Shown: positions 50,901-64,000 of the stretch, one piece after another
Position numbering within the stretch: the stretch's first letter is position 1
Layout of the letters: each line of letters begins with the position of its first letter
Origin: Phytopythium helicoides
Taxonomy: Eukaryota > Oomycota > Peronosporomycetes > Pythiales > Pythiaceae
Length of the DNA stretch: 64,000 nucleotides
Assembly: GCA_024867545.1 (NCBI GenBank)
Contig: JANFNE010000005.1
Location: 1,240,001-1,304,000, forward strand
Reading direction: 5' to 3'
Notes under the pieces: generated by a model
Seen by the model: the letters and a program-made list of their open reading frames with translations, nothing else
Told to the model about the DNA's origin: nothing
Databases searched by the model: none
Made by a program: the position numbers and the translations under genes

Positions 50901-53900
50901 CGGACCTCCAAGTGCGACGAGTCCAACATGACATGGTGGTGATGGTCGCGGATGGAGCTGCCACGAGGACCGGCGCGCGCCGATATGGTCGAGTAGAAAC
51001 GGCATTGGCGGACCTCCAAGTGCGACGAGTCCAACATGACATGGTGGTGATGGTCGCGGATGGAGCTGCCACGAGGACCGGCGCGCGCAGAGAGATCGCG
51101 CGCGCCGATATGGTCGAGTAGAAACGGCATTGGCGGACCTCCAAGTGCGACGAGTCCAACATGACATGGTGATGATGGTCGCGGATGGAGCTGCCACGAG
51201 GACCGGCGCGCGCAGAGAGATCGCGCGCGCCGATATGGTCGAGTAGAAACGGCATTGGCGGACCTCCAAGTGCGACGAGTCCAACATGACATGGTGGTGA
51301 TGGTCGCGGATGGAGCTGCCACGAGGACCGGCGCGCGCAGAGAGATCGCGCGCGCCGATATGGTCGAGTAGAAACGGCATTGGCGGACCTCCAAGTGCGA
51401 CGAGTCCAACATGACATGGTGATGATGGTCGCGGATGGAGCTGCCACGAGGACCGGCGCGCGCAGAGAGATCGCGCGCGCCGATATGGTCGAGTAGAAAC
51501 GGCATTGGCGGACCTCCAAGTGCGACGAGTCCAACATGACATGGTGGTGATGGTCGCGGATGGAGCTGCCACGAGGACCGGCGCGCGCAGAGAGATCGCG
51601 CGCGCCGATATGGTCGAGTAGAAACGGCATTGGCGGACCTCCAAGTGCGACGAGTCCAACATGACATGGTGGTGATGGTCGCGGATGGAGCTGCCACGAG
51701 GACCGGCGCGCGCCGATATGGTCGAGTAGAAACGGCATTGGCGGACCTCCAAGTGCGACGAGTCCAACATGACATGGTGGTGATGGTCGCGGATGGAGCT
51801 GCCACGAGGACCGGCGCGCGCAGAGAGATCGCGCGCGCCGATATGGTCGAGTAGAAACGGCATTGGCGGACCTCCAAGTGCGACGAGTCCAACATGACAT
51901 GGTGATGATGGTCGCGGATGGAGCTGCCACGAGGACCGGCGCGCGCAGAGAGATCGCGCGCGCCGATATGGTCGAGTAGAAACGGCATTGGCGGACCTCC
52001 AAGTGCGACGAGTCCAACATGACATGGTGGTGATGGTCGCGGATGGAGCTGCCACGAGGACCGGCGCGCGCAGAGAGATCGCGCGCGCCGATATGGTCGA
52101 GTAGAAACGGCATTGGCGGACCTCCAAGTGCGACGAGTCCAACATGACATGGTGATGATGGTCGCGGATGGAGCTGCCACGAGGACCGGCGCGCGCAGAG
52201 AGATCGCGCGCGCCGATATGGTCGAGTAGAAACGGCATTGGCGGACCTCCAAGTGCGACGAGTCCAACATGACATGGTGGTGATGGTCGCGGATGGAGCT
52301 GCCACGAGGACCGGCGCGCGCCGATATGGTCGAGTAGAAACGGCATTGGCGGACCTCCAAGTGCGACGAGTCCAACATGACATGGTGGTGATGGTCGCGG
52401 ATGGAGCTGCCACGAGGACCGGCGCGCGCAGAGAGATCGCGCGCGCCGATATGGTCGAGTAGAAACGGCATTGGCGGACCTCCAAGTGCGACGAGTCCAA
52501 CATGACATGGTGGTGATGGTCGCGGATGGAGCTGCCACGAGGACCGGCGCGCGCAGAGAGATCGCGCGCGCCGATATGGTCGAGTAGAAACGGCATTGGC
52601 GGACCTCCAAGTGCGACGAGTCCAACATGACATGGTGGTGATGGTCGCGGATGGAGCTGCCACGAGGACCGGCGCGCGCCGATATGGTCGAGTAGAAACG
52701 GCATTGGCGGACCTCCAAGTGCGACGAGTCCAACATGACATGGTGGTGATGGTCGCGGATGGAGCTGCCACGAGGACCGGCGCGCGCCGATATGGTCGAG
52801 TAGAAACGGCATTGGCGGACCTCCAAGTGCGACGAGTCCAACATGACATGGTGGTGATGGTCGCGGATGGAGCTGCCACGAGGACCGGCGCGCGCCGATA
52901 TGGTCGAGTAGAAACGGCATTGGCGGACCTCCAAGTGCGACGAGTCCAACATGACATGGTGGTGATGGTCGCGGATGGAGCTGCCACGAGGACCGGCGCG
53001 CGCAGAGAGATCGCGCGCGCCGATATGGTCGAGTAGAAACGGCATTGGCGGACCTCCAAGTGCGACGAGTCCAACATGACATGGTGATGATGGTCGCGGA
53101 TGGAGCTGCCACGAGGACCGGCGCGCGCAGAGAGATCGCGCGCGCCGATATGGTCGAGTAGAAACGGCATTGGCGGACCTCCAAGTGCGACGAGTCCAAC
53201 ATGACATGGTGGTGATGGTCGCGGATGGAGCTGCCACGAGGACCGGCGCGCGCCGATATGGTCGAGTAGAAACGGCATTGGCGGACCTCCAAGTGCGACG
53301 AGTCCAACATGACATGGTGGTGATGGTCGCGGATGGAGCTGCCACGAGGACCGGCGCGCGCAGAGAGATCGCGCGCGCCGATATGGTCGAGTAGAAACGG
53401 CATTGGCGGACCTCCAAGTGCGACGAGTCCAACATGACATGGTGGTGATGGTCGCGGATGGAGCTGCCACGAGGACCGGCGCGCGCAGAGAGATCGCGCG
53501 CGCCGATATGGTCGAGTAGAAACGGCATTGGCGGACCTCCAAGTGCGACGAGTCCAACATGACATGGTGGTGATGGTCGCGGATGGAGCTGCCACGAGGA
53601 CCGGCGCGCGCCGATATGGTCGAGTAGAAACGGCATTGGCGGACCTCCAAGTGCGACGAGTCCAACATGACATGGTGGTGATGGTCGCGGATGGAGCTGC
53701 CACGAGGACCGGCGCGCGCCGATATGGTCGAGTAGAAACGGCATTGGCGGACCTCCAAGTGCGACGAGTCCAACATGACATGGTGGTGATGGTCGCGGAT
53801 GGAGCTGCCACGAGGACCGGCGCGCGCCGATATGGTCGAGTAGAAACGGCATTGGCGGACCTCCAAGTGCGACGAGTCCAACATGACATGGTGGTGATGG

Positions 53901-56900
53901 TCGCGGATGGAGCTGCCACGAGGACCGGCGCGCGCAGAGAGATCGCGCGCGCCGATATGGTCGAGTAGAAACGGCATTGGCGGACCTCCAAGTGCGACGA
54001 GTCCAACATGACATGGTGGTGATGGTCGCGGATGGAGCTGCCACGAGGACCGGCGCGCGCAGAGAGATCGCGCGCGCCGATATGGTCGAGTAGAAACGGC
54101 ATTGGCGGACCTCCAAGTGCGACGAGTCCAACATGACATGGTGGTGATGGTCGCGGATGGAGCTGCCACGAGGACCGGCGCGCGCCGATATGGTCGAGTA
54201 GAAACGGCATTGGCGGACCTCCAAGTGCGACGAGTCCAACATGACATGGTGGTGATGGTCGCGGATGGAGCTGCCACGAGGACCGGCGCGCGCAGAGAGA
54301 TCGCGCGCGCCGATATGGTCGAGTAGAAACGGCATTGGCGGACCTCCAAGTGCGACGAGTCCAACATGACATGGTGGTGATGGTCGCGGATGGAGCTGCC
54401 ACGAGGACCGGCGCACGCAGAGAGATCGCGCGCCGATATGGTCGAGTAGAAACGGCATTGGCGGACCTCCAAGTGCGACGAGTCCAACATGACATGGTGG
54501 TGATGGTCGCGGATGGAGCTGCCACGAGGACCGGCGCGCGCAGAGAGATCGCGCGCGCCGATATGGTCGAGTAGAAACGGCATTGGCGGACCTCCAAGTG
54601 CGACGAGTCCAACATGACATGGTGGTGATGGTCGCGGATGGAGCTGCCACGAGGACCGGCGCGCGCAGAGAGATCGCGCGCGCCGATATGGTCGAGTAGA
54701 AACGGCATTGGCGGACCTCCAAGTGCGACGAGTCCAACATGACATGGTGGTGATGGTCGCGGATGGAGCTGCCACGAGGACCGGCGCGCGCCGATATGGT
54801 CGAGTAGAAACGGCATTGGCGGACCTCCAAGTGCGACGAGTCCAACATGACATGGTGGTGATGGTCGCGGATGGAGCTGCCACGAGGACCGGCGCGCGCA
54901 GAGAGATCGCGCGCGCCGATATGGTCGAGTAGAAACGGCATTGGCGGACCTCCAAGTGCGACGAGTCCAACATGACATGGTGATGATGGTCGCGGATGGA
55001 GCTGCCACGAGGACCGGCGCGCGCAGAGAGATCGCGCGCGCCGATATGGTCGAGTAGAAACGGCATTGGCGGACCTCCAAGTGCGACGAGTCCAACATGA
55101 CATGGTGGTGATGGTCGCGGATGGAGCTGCCACGAGGACCGGCGCACGCAGAGAGATCGCGCGCCGATATGGTCGAGTAGAAACGGCATTGGCGGACCTC
55201 CAAGTGCGACGAGTCCAACATGACATGGTGGTGATGGTCGCGGATGGAGCTGCCACGAGGACCGGCGCGCGCAGAGAGATCGCGCGCGCCGATATGGTCG
55301 AGTAGAAACGGCATTGGCGGACCTCCAAGTGCGACGAGTCCAACATGACATGGTGGTGATGGTCGCGGATGGAGCTGCCACGAGGACCGGCGCGCGCAGA
55401 GAGATCGCGCGCGCCGATATGGTCGAGTAGAAACGGCATTGGCGGACCTCCAAGTGCGACGAGTCCAACATGACATGGTGGTGATGGTCGCGGATGGAGC
55501 TGCCACGAGGACCGGCGCGCGCAGAGAGATCGCGCGCGCCGATATGGTCGAGTAGAAACGGCATTGGCGGACCTCCAAGTGCGACGAGTCCAACATGACA
55601 TGGTGGTGATGGTCGCGGATGGAGCTGCCACGAGGACCGGCGCGCGCCGATATGGTCGAGTAGAAACGGCATTGGCGGACCTCCAAGTGCGACGAGTCCA
55701 ACATGACATGGTGGTGATGGTCGCGGATGGAGCTGCCACGAGGACCGGCGCGCGCAGAGAGATCGCGCGCGCCGATATGGTCGAGTAGAAACGGCATTGG
55801 CGGACCTCCAAGTGCGACGAGTCCAACATGACATGGTGGTGATGGTCGCGGATGGAGCTGCCACGAGGACCGGCGCACGCAGAGAGATCGCGCGCCGATA
55901 TGGTCGAGTAGAAACGGCATTGGCGGACCTCCAAGTGCGACGAGTCCAACATGACATGGTGGTGATGGTCGCGGATGGAGCTGCCACGAGGACCGGCGCG
56001 CGCAGAGAGATCGCGCGCGCCGATATGGTCGAGTAGAAACGGCATTGGCGGACCTCCAAGTGCGACGAGTCCAACATGACATGGTGGTGATGGTCGCGGA
56101 TGGAGCTGCCACGAGGACCGGCGCGCGCCGATATGGTCGAGTAGAAACGGCATTGGCGGACCTCCAAGTGCGACGAGTCCAACATGACATGGTGGTGATG
56201 GTCGCGGATGGAGCTGCCACGAGGACCGGCGCGCGCCGATATGGTCGAGTAGAAACGGCATTGGCGGACCTCCAAGTGCGACGAGTCCAACATGACATGG
56301 TGGTGATGGTCGCGGATGGAGCTGCCACGAGGACCGGCGCGCGCAGAGAGATCGCGCGCGCCGATATGGTCGAGTAGAAACGGCATTGGCGGACCTCCAA
56401 GTGCGACGAGTCCAACATGACATGGTGATGATGGTCGCGGATGGAGCTGCCACGAGGACCGGCGCGCGCAGAGAGATCGCGCGCGCCGATATGGTCGAGT
56501 AGAAACGGCATTGGCGGACCTCCAAGTGCGACGAGTCCAACATGACATGGTGGTGATGGTCGCGGATGGAGCTGCCACGAGGACCGGCGCGCGCCGATAT
56601 GGTCGAGTAGAAACGGCATTGGCGGACCTCCAAGTGCGACGAGTCCAACATGACATGGTGGTGATGGTCGCGGATGGAGCTGCCACGAGGACCGGCGCGC
56701 GCAGAGAGATCGCGCGCGCCGATATGGTCGAGTAGAAACGGCATTGGCGGACCTCCAAGTGCGACGAGTCCAACATGACATGGTGGTGATGGTCGCGGAT
56801 GGAGCTGCCACGAGGACCGGCGCGCGCAGAGAGATCGCGCGCGCCGATATGGTCGAGTAGAAACGGCATTGGCGGACCTCCAAGTGCGACGAGTCCAACA

Positions 56901-59900
56901 TGACATGGTGGTGATGGTCGCGGATGGAGCTGCCACGAGGACCGGCGCGCGCCGATATGGTCGAGTAGAAACGGCATTGGCGGACCTCCAAGTGCGACGA
57001 GTCCAACATGACATGGTGGTGATGGTCGCGGATGGAGCTGCCACGAGGACCGGCGCGCGCCGATATGGTCGAGTAGAAACGGCATTGGCGGACCTCCAAG
57101 TGCGACGAGTCCAACATGACATGGTGGTGATGGTCGCGGATGGAGCTGCCACGAGGACCGGCGCGCGCAGAGAGATCGCGCGCGCCGATATGGTCGAGTA
57201 GAAACGGCATTGGCGGACCTCCAAGTGCGACGAGTCCAACATGACATGGTGGTGATGGTCGCGGATGGAGCTGCCACGAGGACCGGCGCGCGCAGAGAGA
57301 TCGCGCGCGCCGATATGGTCGAGTAGAAACGGCATTGGCGGACCTCCAAGTGCGACGAGTCCAACATGACATGGTGGTGATGGTCGCGGATGGAGCTGCC
57401 ACGAGGACCGGCGCGCGCAGAGAGATCGCGCGCGCCGATATGGTCGAGTAGAAACGGCATTGGCGGACCTCCAAGTGCGACGAGTCCAACATGACATGGT
57501 GGTGATGGTCGCGGATGGAGCTGCCACGAGGACCGGCGCGCGCCGATATGGTCGAGTAGAAACGGCATTGGCGGACCTCCAAGTGCGACGAGTCCAACAT
57601 GACATGGTGGTGATGGTCGCGGATGGAGCTGCCACGAGGACCGGCGCGCGCCGATATGGTCGAGTAGAAACGGCATTGGCGGACCTCCAAGTGCGACGAG
57701 TCCAACATGACATGGTGGTGATGGTCGCGGATGGAGCTGCCACGAGGACCGGCGCGCGCAGAGAGATCGCGCGCGCCGATATGGTCGAGTAGAAACGGCA
57801 TTGGCGGACCTCCAAGTGCGACGAGTCCAACATGACATGGTGGTGATGGTCGCGGATGGAGCTGCCACGAGGACCGGCGCGCGCAGAGAGATCGCGCGCG
57901 CCGATATGGTCGAGTAGAAACGGCATTGGCGGACCTCCAAGTGCGACGAGTCCAACATGACATGGTGGTGATGGTCGCGGATGGAGCTGCCACGAGGACC
58001 GGCGCGCGCAGAGAGATCGCGCGCGCCGATATGGTCGAGTAGAAACGGCATTGGCGGACCTCCAAGTGCGACGAGTCCAACATGACATGGTGGTGATGGT
58101 CGCGGATGGAGCTGCCACGAGGACCGGCGCGCGCCGATATGGTCGAGTAGAAACGGCATTGGCGGACCTCCAAGTGCGACGAGTCCAACATGACATGGTG
58201 GTGATGGTCGCGGATGGAGCTGCCACGAGGACCGGCGCGCGCCGATATGGTCGAGTAGAAACGGCATTGGCGGACCTCCAAGTGCGACGAGTCCAACATG
58301 ACATGGTGGTGATGGTCGCGGATGGAGCTGCCACGAGGACCGGCGCGCGCAGAGAGATCGCGCGCGCCGATATGGTCGAGTAGAAACGGCATTGGCGGAC
58401 CTCCAAGTGCGACGAGTCCAACATGACATGGTGATGATGGTCGCGGATGGAGCTGCCACGAGGACCGGCGCGCGCCGATATGGTCGAGTAGAAACGGCAT
58501 TGGCGGACCTCCAAGTGCGACGAGTCCAACATGACATGGTGGTGATGGTCGCGGATGGAGCTGCCACGAGGACCGGCGCGCGCAGAGAGATCGCGCGCGC
58601 CGATATGGTCGAGTAGAAACGGCATTGGCGGACCTCCAAGTGCGACGAGTCCAACATGACATGGTGGTGATGGTCGCGGATGGAGCTGCCACGAGGACCG
58701 GCGCGCGCCGATATGGTCGAGTAGAAACGGCATTGGCGGACCTCCAAGTGCGACGAGTCCAACATGACATGGTGGTGATGGTCGCGGATGGAGCTGCCAC
58801 GAGGACCGGCGCGCGCAGAGAGATCGCGCGCGCCGATATGGTCGAGTAGAAACGGCATTGGCGGACCTCCAAGTGCGACGAGTCCAACATGACATGGTGG
58901 TGATGGTCGCGGATGGAGCTGCCACGAGGACCGGCGCGCGCAGAGAGATCGCGCGCGCCGATATGGTCGAGTAGAAACGGCATTGGCGGACCTCCAAGTG
59001 CGACGAGTCCAACATGACATGGTGGTGATGGTCGCGGATGGAGCTGCCACGAGGACCGGCGCACGCAGAGAGATCGCGCGCCGATATGGTCGAGTAGAAA
59101 CGGCATTGGCGGACCTCCAAGTGCGACGAGTCCAACATGACATGGTGGTGATGGTCGCGGATGGAGCTGCCACGAGGACCGGCGCGCGCAGAGAGATCGC
59201 GCGCGCCGATATGGTCGAGTAGAAACGGCATTGGCGGACCTCCAAGTGCGACGAGTCCAACATGACATGGTGGTGATGGTCGCGGATGGAGCTGCCACGA
59301 GGACCGGCGCGCGCCGATATGGTCGAGTAGAAACGGCATTGGCGGACCTCCAAGTGCGACGAGTCCAACATGACATGGTGGTGATGGTCGCGGATGGAGC
59401 TGCCACGAGGACCGGCGCGCGCAGAGAGATCGCGCGCGCCGATATGGTCGAGTAGAAACGGCATTGGCGGACCTCCAAGTGCGACGAGTCCAACATGACA
59501 TGGTGGTGATGGTCGCGGATGGAGCTGCCACGAGGACCGGCGCACGCAGAGAGATCGCGCGCCGATATGGTCGAGTAGAAACGGCATTGGCGGACCTCCA
59601 AGTGCGACGAGTCCAACATGACATGGTGGTGATGGTCGCGGATGGAGCTGCCACGAGGACCGGCGCGCGCAGAGAGATCGCGCGCGCCGATATGGTCGAG
59701 TAGAAACGGCATTGGCGGACCTCCAAGTGCGACGAGTCCAACATGACATGGTGGTGATGGTCGCGGATGGAGCTGCCACGAGGACCGGCGCGCGCCGATA
59801 TGGTCGAGTAGAAACGGCATTGGCGGACCTCCAAGTGCGACGAGTCCAACATGACATGGTGGTGATGGTCGCGGATGGAGCTGCCACGAGGACCGGCGCG

Positions 59901-62900
59901 CGCAGAGAGATCGCGCGCGCCGATATGGTCGAGTAGAAACGGCATTGGCGGACCTCCAAGTGCGACGAGTCCAACATGACATGGTGGTGATGGTCGCGGA
60001 TGGAGCTGCCACGAGGACCGGCGCGCGCAGAGAGATCGCGCGCGCCGATATGGTCGAGTAGAAACGGCATTGGCGGACCTCCAAGTGCGACGAGTCCAAC
60101 ATGACATGGTGATGATGGTCGCGGATGGAGCTGCCACGAGGACCGGCGCGCGCAGAGAGATCGCGCGCGCCGATATGGTCGAGTAGAAACGGCATTGGCG
60201 GACCTCCAAGTGCGACGAGTCCAACATGACATGGTGGTGATGGTCGCGGATGGAGCTGCCACGAGGACCGGCGCGCGCCGATATGGTCGAGTAGAAACGG
60301 CATTGGCGGACCTCCAAGTGCGACGAGTCCAACATGACATGGTGGTGATGGTCGCGGATGGAGCTGCCACGAGGACCGGCGCGCGCAGAGAGATCGCGCG
60401 CGCCGATATGGTCGAGTAGAAACGGCATTGGCGGACCTCCAAGTGCGACGAGTCCAACATGACATGGTGGTGATGGTCGCGGATGGAGCTGCCACGAGGA
60501 CCGGCGCGCGCAGAGAGATCGCGCGCGCCGATATGGTCGAGTAGAAACGGCATTGGCGGACCTCCAAGTGCGACGAGTCCAACATGACATGGTGGTGATG
60601 GTCGCGGATGGAGCTGCCACGAGGACCGGCGCGCGCCGATATGGTCGAGTAGAAACGGCATTGGCGGACCTCCAAGTGCGACGAGTCCAACATGACATGG
60701 TGGTGATGGTCGCGGATGGAGCTGCCACGAGGACCGGCGCGCGCCGATATGGTCGAGTAGAAACGGCATTGGCGGACCTCCAAGTGCGACGAGTCCAACA
60801 TGACATGGTGGTGATGGTCGCGGATGGAGCTGCCACGAGGACCGGCGCGCGCAGAGAGATCGCGCGCGCCGATATGGTCGAGTAGAAACGGCATTGGCGG
60901 ACCTCCAAGTGCGACGAGTCCAACATGACATGGTGGTGATGGTCGCGGATGGAGCTGCCACGAGGACCGGCGCGCGCAGAGAGATCGCGCGCCGATATGG
61001 TCGAGTAGAAACGGCATTGGCGGACCTCCAAGTGCGACGAGTCCAACATGACATGGTGGTGATGGTCGCGGATGGAGCTGCCACGAGGACCGGCGCGCGC
61101 AGAGAGATCGCGCGCGCCGATATGGTCGAGTAGAAACGGCATTGGCGGACCTCCAAGTGCGACGAGTCCAACATGACATGGTGGTGATGGTCGCGGATGG
61201 AGCTGCCACGAGGACCGGCGCGCGCAGAGAGATCGCGCGCGCCGATATGGTCGAGTAGAAACGGCATTGGCGGACCTCCAAGTGCGACGAGTCCAACATG
61301 ACATGGTGGTGATGGTCGCGGATGGAGCTGCCACGAGGACCGGCGCGCGCCGATATGGTCGAGTAGAAACGGCATTGGCGGACCTCCAAGTGCGACGAGT
61401 CCAACATGACATGGTGGTGATGGTCGCGGATGGAGCTGCCACGAGGACCGGCGCGCGCCGATATGGTCGAGTAGAAACGGCATTGGCGGACCTCCAAGTG
61501 CGACGAGTCCAACATGACATGGTGGTGATGGTCGCGGATGGAGCTGCCACGAGGACCGGCGCGCGCAGAGAGATCGCGCGCGCCGATATGGTCGAGTAGA
61601 AACGGCATTGGCGGACCTCCAAGTGCGACGAGTCCAACATGACATGGTGGTGATGGTCGCGGATGGAGCTGCCACGAGGACCGGCGCGCGCAGAGAGATC
61701 GCGCGCGCCGATATGGTCGAGTAGAAACGGCATTGGCGGACCTCCAAGTGCGACGAGTCCAACATGACATGGTGGTGATGGTCGCGGATGGAGCTGCCAC
61801 GAGGACCGGCGCGCACCGATATGGTCGAGTAGAAACGGCATTGGCGGACCTCCAAGTGCGACGAGTCCAACATGACATGGTGGTGATGGTCGCGGATGGA
61901 GCTGCCACGAGGACCGGCGCGCGCAGAGAGATCGCGCGCGCCGATATGGTCGAGTAGAAACGGCATTGGCGGACCTCCAAGTGCGACGAGTCCAACATGA
62001 CATGGTGGTGATGGTCGCGGATGGAGCTGCCACGAGGACCGGCGCGCGCAGAGAGATCGCGCGCGCCGATATGGTCGAGTAGAAACGGCATTGGCGGACC
62101 TCCAAGTGCGACGAGTCCAACATGACATGGTGGTGATGGTCGCGGATGGAGCTGCCACGAGGACCGGCGCGCACCGATATGGTCGAGTAGAAACGGCATT
62201 GGCGGACCTCCAAGTGCGACGAGTCCAACATGACATGGTGGTGATGGTCGCGGATGGAGCTGCCACGAGGACCGGCGCGCGCAGAGAGATCGCGCGCGCC
62301 GATATGGTCGAGTAGAAACGGCATTGGCGGACCTCCAAGTGCGACGAGTCCAACATGACATGGTGGTGATGGTCGCGGATGGAGCTGCCACGAGGACCGG
62401 CGCGCACCGATATGGTCGAGTAGAAACGGCATTGGCGGACCTCCAAGTGCGACGAGTCCAACATGACATGGTGGTGATGGTCGCGGATGGAGCTGCCACG
62501 AGGACCGGCGCGCGCAGAGAGATCGCGCGCGCCGATATGGTCGAGTAGAAACGGCATTGGCGGACCTCCAAGTGCGACGAGTCCAACATGACATGGTGGT
62601 GATGGTCGCGGATGGAGCTGCCACGAGGACCGGCGCGCGCCGATATGGTCGAGTAGAAACGGCATTGGCGGACCTCCAAGTGCGACGAGTCCAACATGAC
62701 ATGGTGGTGATGGTCGCGGATGGAGCTGCCACGAGGACCGGCGCGCGCAGAGAGATCGCGCGCGCCGATATGGTCGAGTAGAAACGGCATTGGCGGACCT
62801 CCAAGTGCGACGAGTCCAACATGACATGGTGGTGATGGTCGCGGATGGAGCTGCCACGAGGACCGGCGCGCGCAGAGAGATCGCGCGCGCCGATATGGTC

Positions 62901-64000
62901 GAGTAGAAACGGCATTGGCGGACCTCCAAGTGCGACGAGTCCAACATGACATGGTGGTGATGGTCGCGGATGGAGCTGCCACGAGGACCGGCGCGCGCAG
63001 AGAGATCGCGCGCGCCGATATGGTCGAGTAGAAACGGCATTGGCGGACCTCCAAGTGCGACGAGTCCAACATGACATGGTGGTGATGGTCGCGGATGGAG
63101 CTGCCACGAGGACCGGCGCGCACCGATATGGTCGAGTAGAAACGGCATTGGCGGACCTCCAAGTGCGACGAGTCCAACATGACATGGTGGTGATGGTCGC
63201 GGATGGAGCTGCCACGAGGACCGGCGCGCGCAGAGAGATCGCGCGCGCCGATATGGTCGAGTAGAAACGGCATTGGCGGACCTCCAAGTGCGACGAGTCC
63301 AACATGACATGGTGGTGATGGTCGCGGATGGAGCTGCCACGAGGACCGGCGCGCGCAGAGAGATCGCGCGCGCCGATATGGTCGAGTAGAAACGGCATTG
63401 GCGGACCTCCAAGTGCGACGAGTCCAACATGACATGGTGGTGATGGTCGCGGATGGAGCTGCCACGAGGACCGGCGCGCGCCGATATGGTCGAGTAGAAA
63501 CGGCATTGGCGGACCTCCAAGTGCGACGAGTCCAACATGACATGGTGGTGATGGTCGCGGATGGAGCTGCCACGAGGACCGGCGCGCGCAGAGAGATCGC
63601 GCGCGCCGATATGGTCGAGTAGAAACGGCATTGGCGGACCTCCAAGTGCGACGAGTCCAACATGACATGGTGGTGATGGTCGCGGATGGAGCTGCCACGA
63701 GGACCGGCGCGCGCCGATATGGTCGAGTAGAAACGGCATTGGCGGACCTCCAAGTGCGACGAGTCCAACATGACATGGTGGTGATGGTCGCGGATGGAGC
63801 TGCCACGAGGACCGGCGCGCGCAGAGAGATCGCGCGCGCCGATATGGTCGAGTAGAAACGGCATTGGCGGACCTCCAAGTGCGACGAGTCCAACATGACA
63901 TGGTGGTGATGGTCGCGGATGGAGCTGCCACGAGGACCGGCGCGCGCCGATATGGTCGAGTAGAAACGGCATTGGCGGACCTCCAAGTGCGACGAGTCCA
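47949..64000. repeat. Minisatellite array of 108/123/125-bp units, more than 16 kb
   Basis: One unit repeats to the window end. Its core reads gagtagaaacggcattggcg ... cctccaagtgcgacgagtcc ... catgacatggtggtgatgg ... gctgccacgaggaccggcgc, ending cgatatggtc. The 108-bp form goes from ggcgcgcgc straight to cgatatgg; the 125-bp form has 17 more bases there (agagagatcgcgcgcgc); a rarer 123-bp form has gcgcacgcagagagatcgcg and lacks one gc pair. Between 48037 and 63631 I count 45 units of 108, 8 of 123 and 78 of 125 (sum 15,594, exact). Point variants are catggtgatgatgg for catggtggtgatgg, and gcgcaccgat for gcgcgccgat. Otherwise copies are almost identical, so the array is young or strongly homogenised. 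It continues past the window. Confidence 0.97.

Noticed and set aside
48037..63855. Dozens of 74-146-codon plus-strand frames in the array
   Set aside because: Each is one to four satellite units ending at the same gagtag; alternative starts are mostly TTG. No sign of real genes.
47853..63986. Three overlapping minus-strand open frames of more than 5,300 codons
   Set aside because: They are translations of the non-coding tandem repeat in all three frames; low-complexity peptide cycling with unit length, no start context or domain.
1..64000. tRNA, rRNA or CRISPR loci
   Set aside because: No cloverleaf-like arms, ribosomal motifs or spaced direct repeats with unique spacers were seen; the only tRNA-like match is the copia primer site. 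The satellite has no unique spacers.

Overview
The window looks like nuclear DNA of an oomycete-type stramenopile, probably a Pythium-like lineage. This is inferred from GC-rich compact genes, short GT-AG introns (about 45-90 nt), many head-to-head and tail-to-tail gene pairs, and the gene mix (a PH-domain PI4-kinase, EF-hand/ankyrin/FN3 fusion, Sel1 and RPEL repeat proteins). Nothing in it is bacterial in layout; there are no operons, and I see no tRNA, rRNA or CRISPR.

Bases 1-33.4 kb form a dense gene island of about 18 protein genes. In order: SPT16 (cut by the window edge, -), a PD-(D/E)XK nuclease-like protein (+), PI4-kinase with PH domain (+), EF-hand/ankyrin/FN3 protein (-), Sel1-repeat protein (+), cystathionine gamma-lyase (-), ADCK2-like UbiB kinase (+), ankyrin protein (-), SRRM1/SRm160 PWI splicing factor (-), MMADHC (-), TRMT2A-like tRNA m5U methyltransferase (+), ubinuclein (-), a DUF4097-like anchored protein (-), two multi-pass membrane proteins (- and +), a core-1 galactosyltransferase-like GT31 enzyme (-), NSF (+), a multi-RPEL protein (+) and a MYND-finger protein (-). 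They are mostly housekeeping functions (chromatin, splicing, tRNA modification, vesicle traffic, sulfur amino acid and cobalamin metabolism) and do not form one pathway, although FACT/SPT16 and ubinuclein/HIR are both histone chaperones, and PI4K, NSF and the GT31 enzyme all act in the Golgi/secretory route.

Bases 33.4-38.85 kb are a gene-poor, lower-GC stretch with a degenerate short repeat, a 39-base poly-C tract, a decayed hAT-type transposase and possible LTR debris. Bases 38,854-47,590 hold two nested Ty1/copia retrotransposons of one family: a younger one with both LTRs (42,039-46,798, target duplication CCAAG) inserted into the reverse transcriptase region of an older, broken one. From about 47,949 to the window end runs a minisatellite of more than 16 kb, built from 108-, 123- and 125-bp versions of one unit.

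The most striking cross-cutting observation is that many of the host genes carry a single surplus base, always in the +1 direction, and that the sharply placed ones fall on a CCWG tetranucleotide (mostly CCTGA or CCTGC, on either strand). Either the assembly has a systematic error at this motif, or there is an unusual DNA-level process; it affects how nearly half of the genes here must be read.
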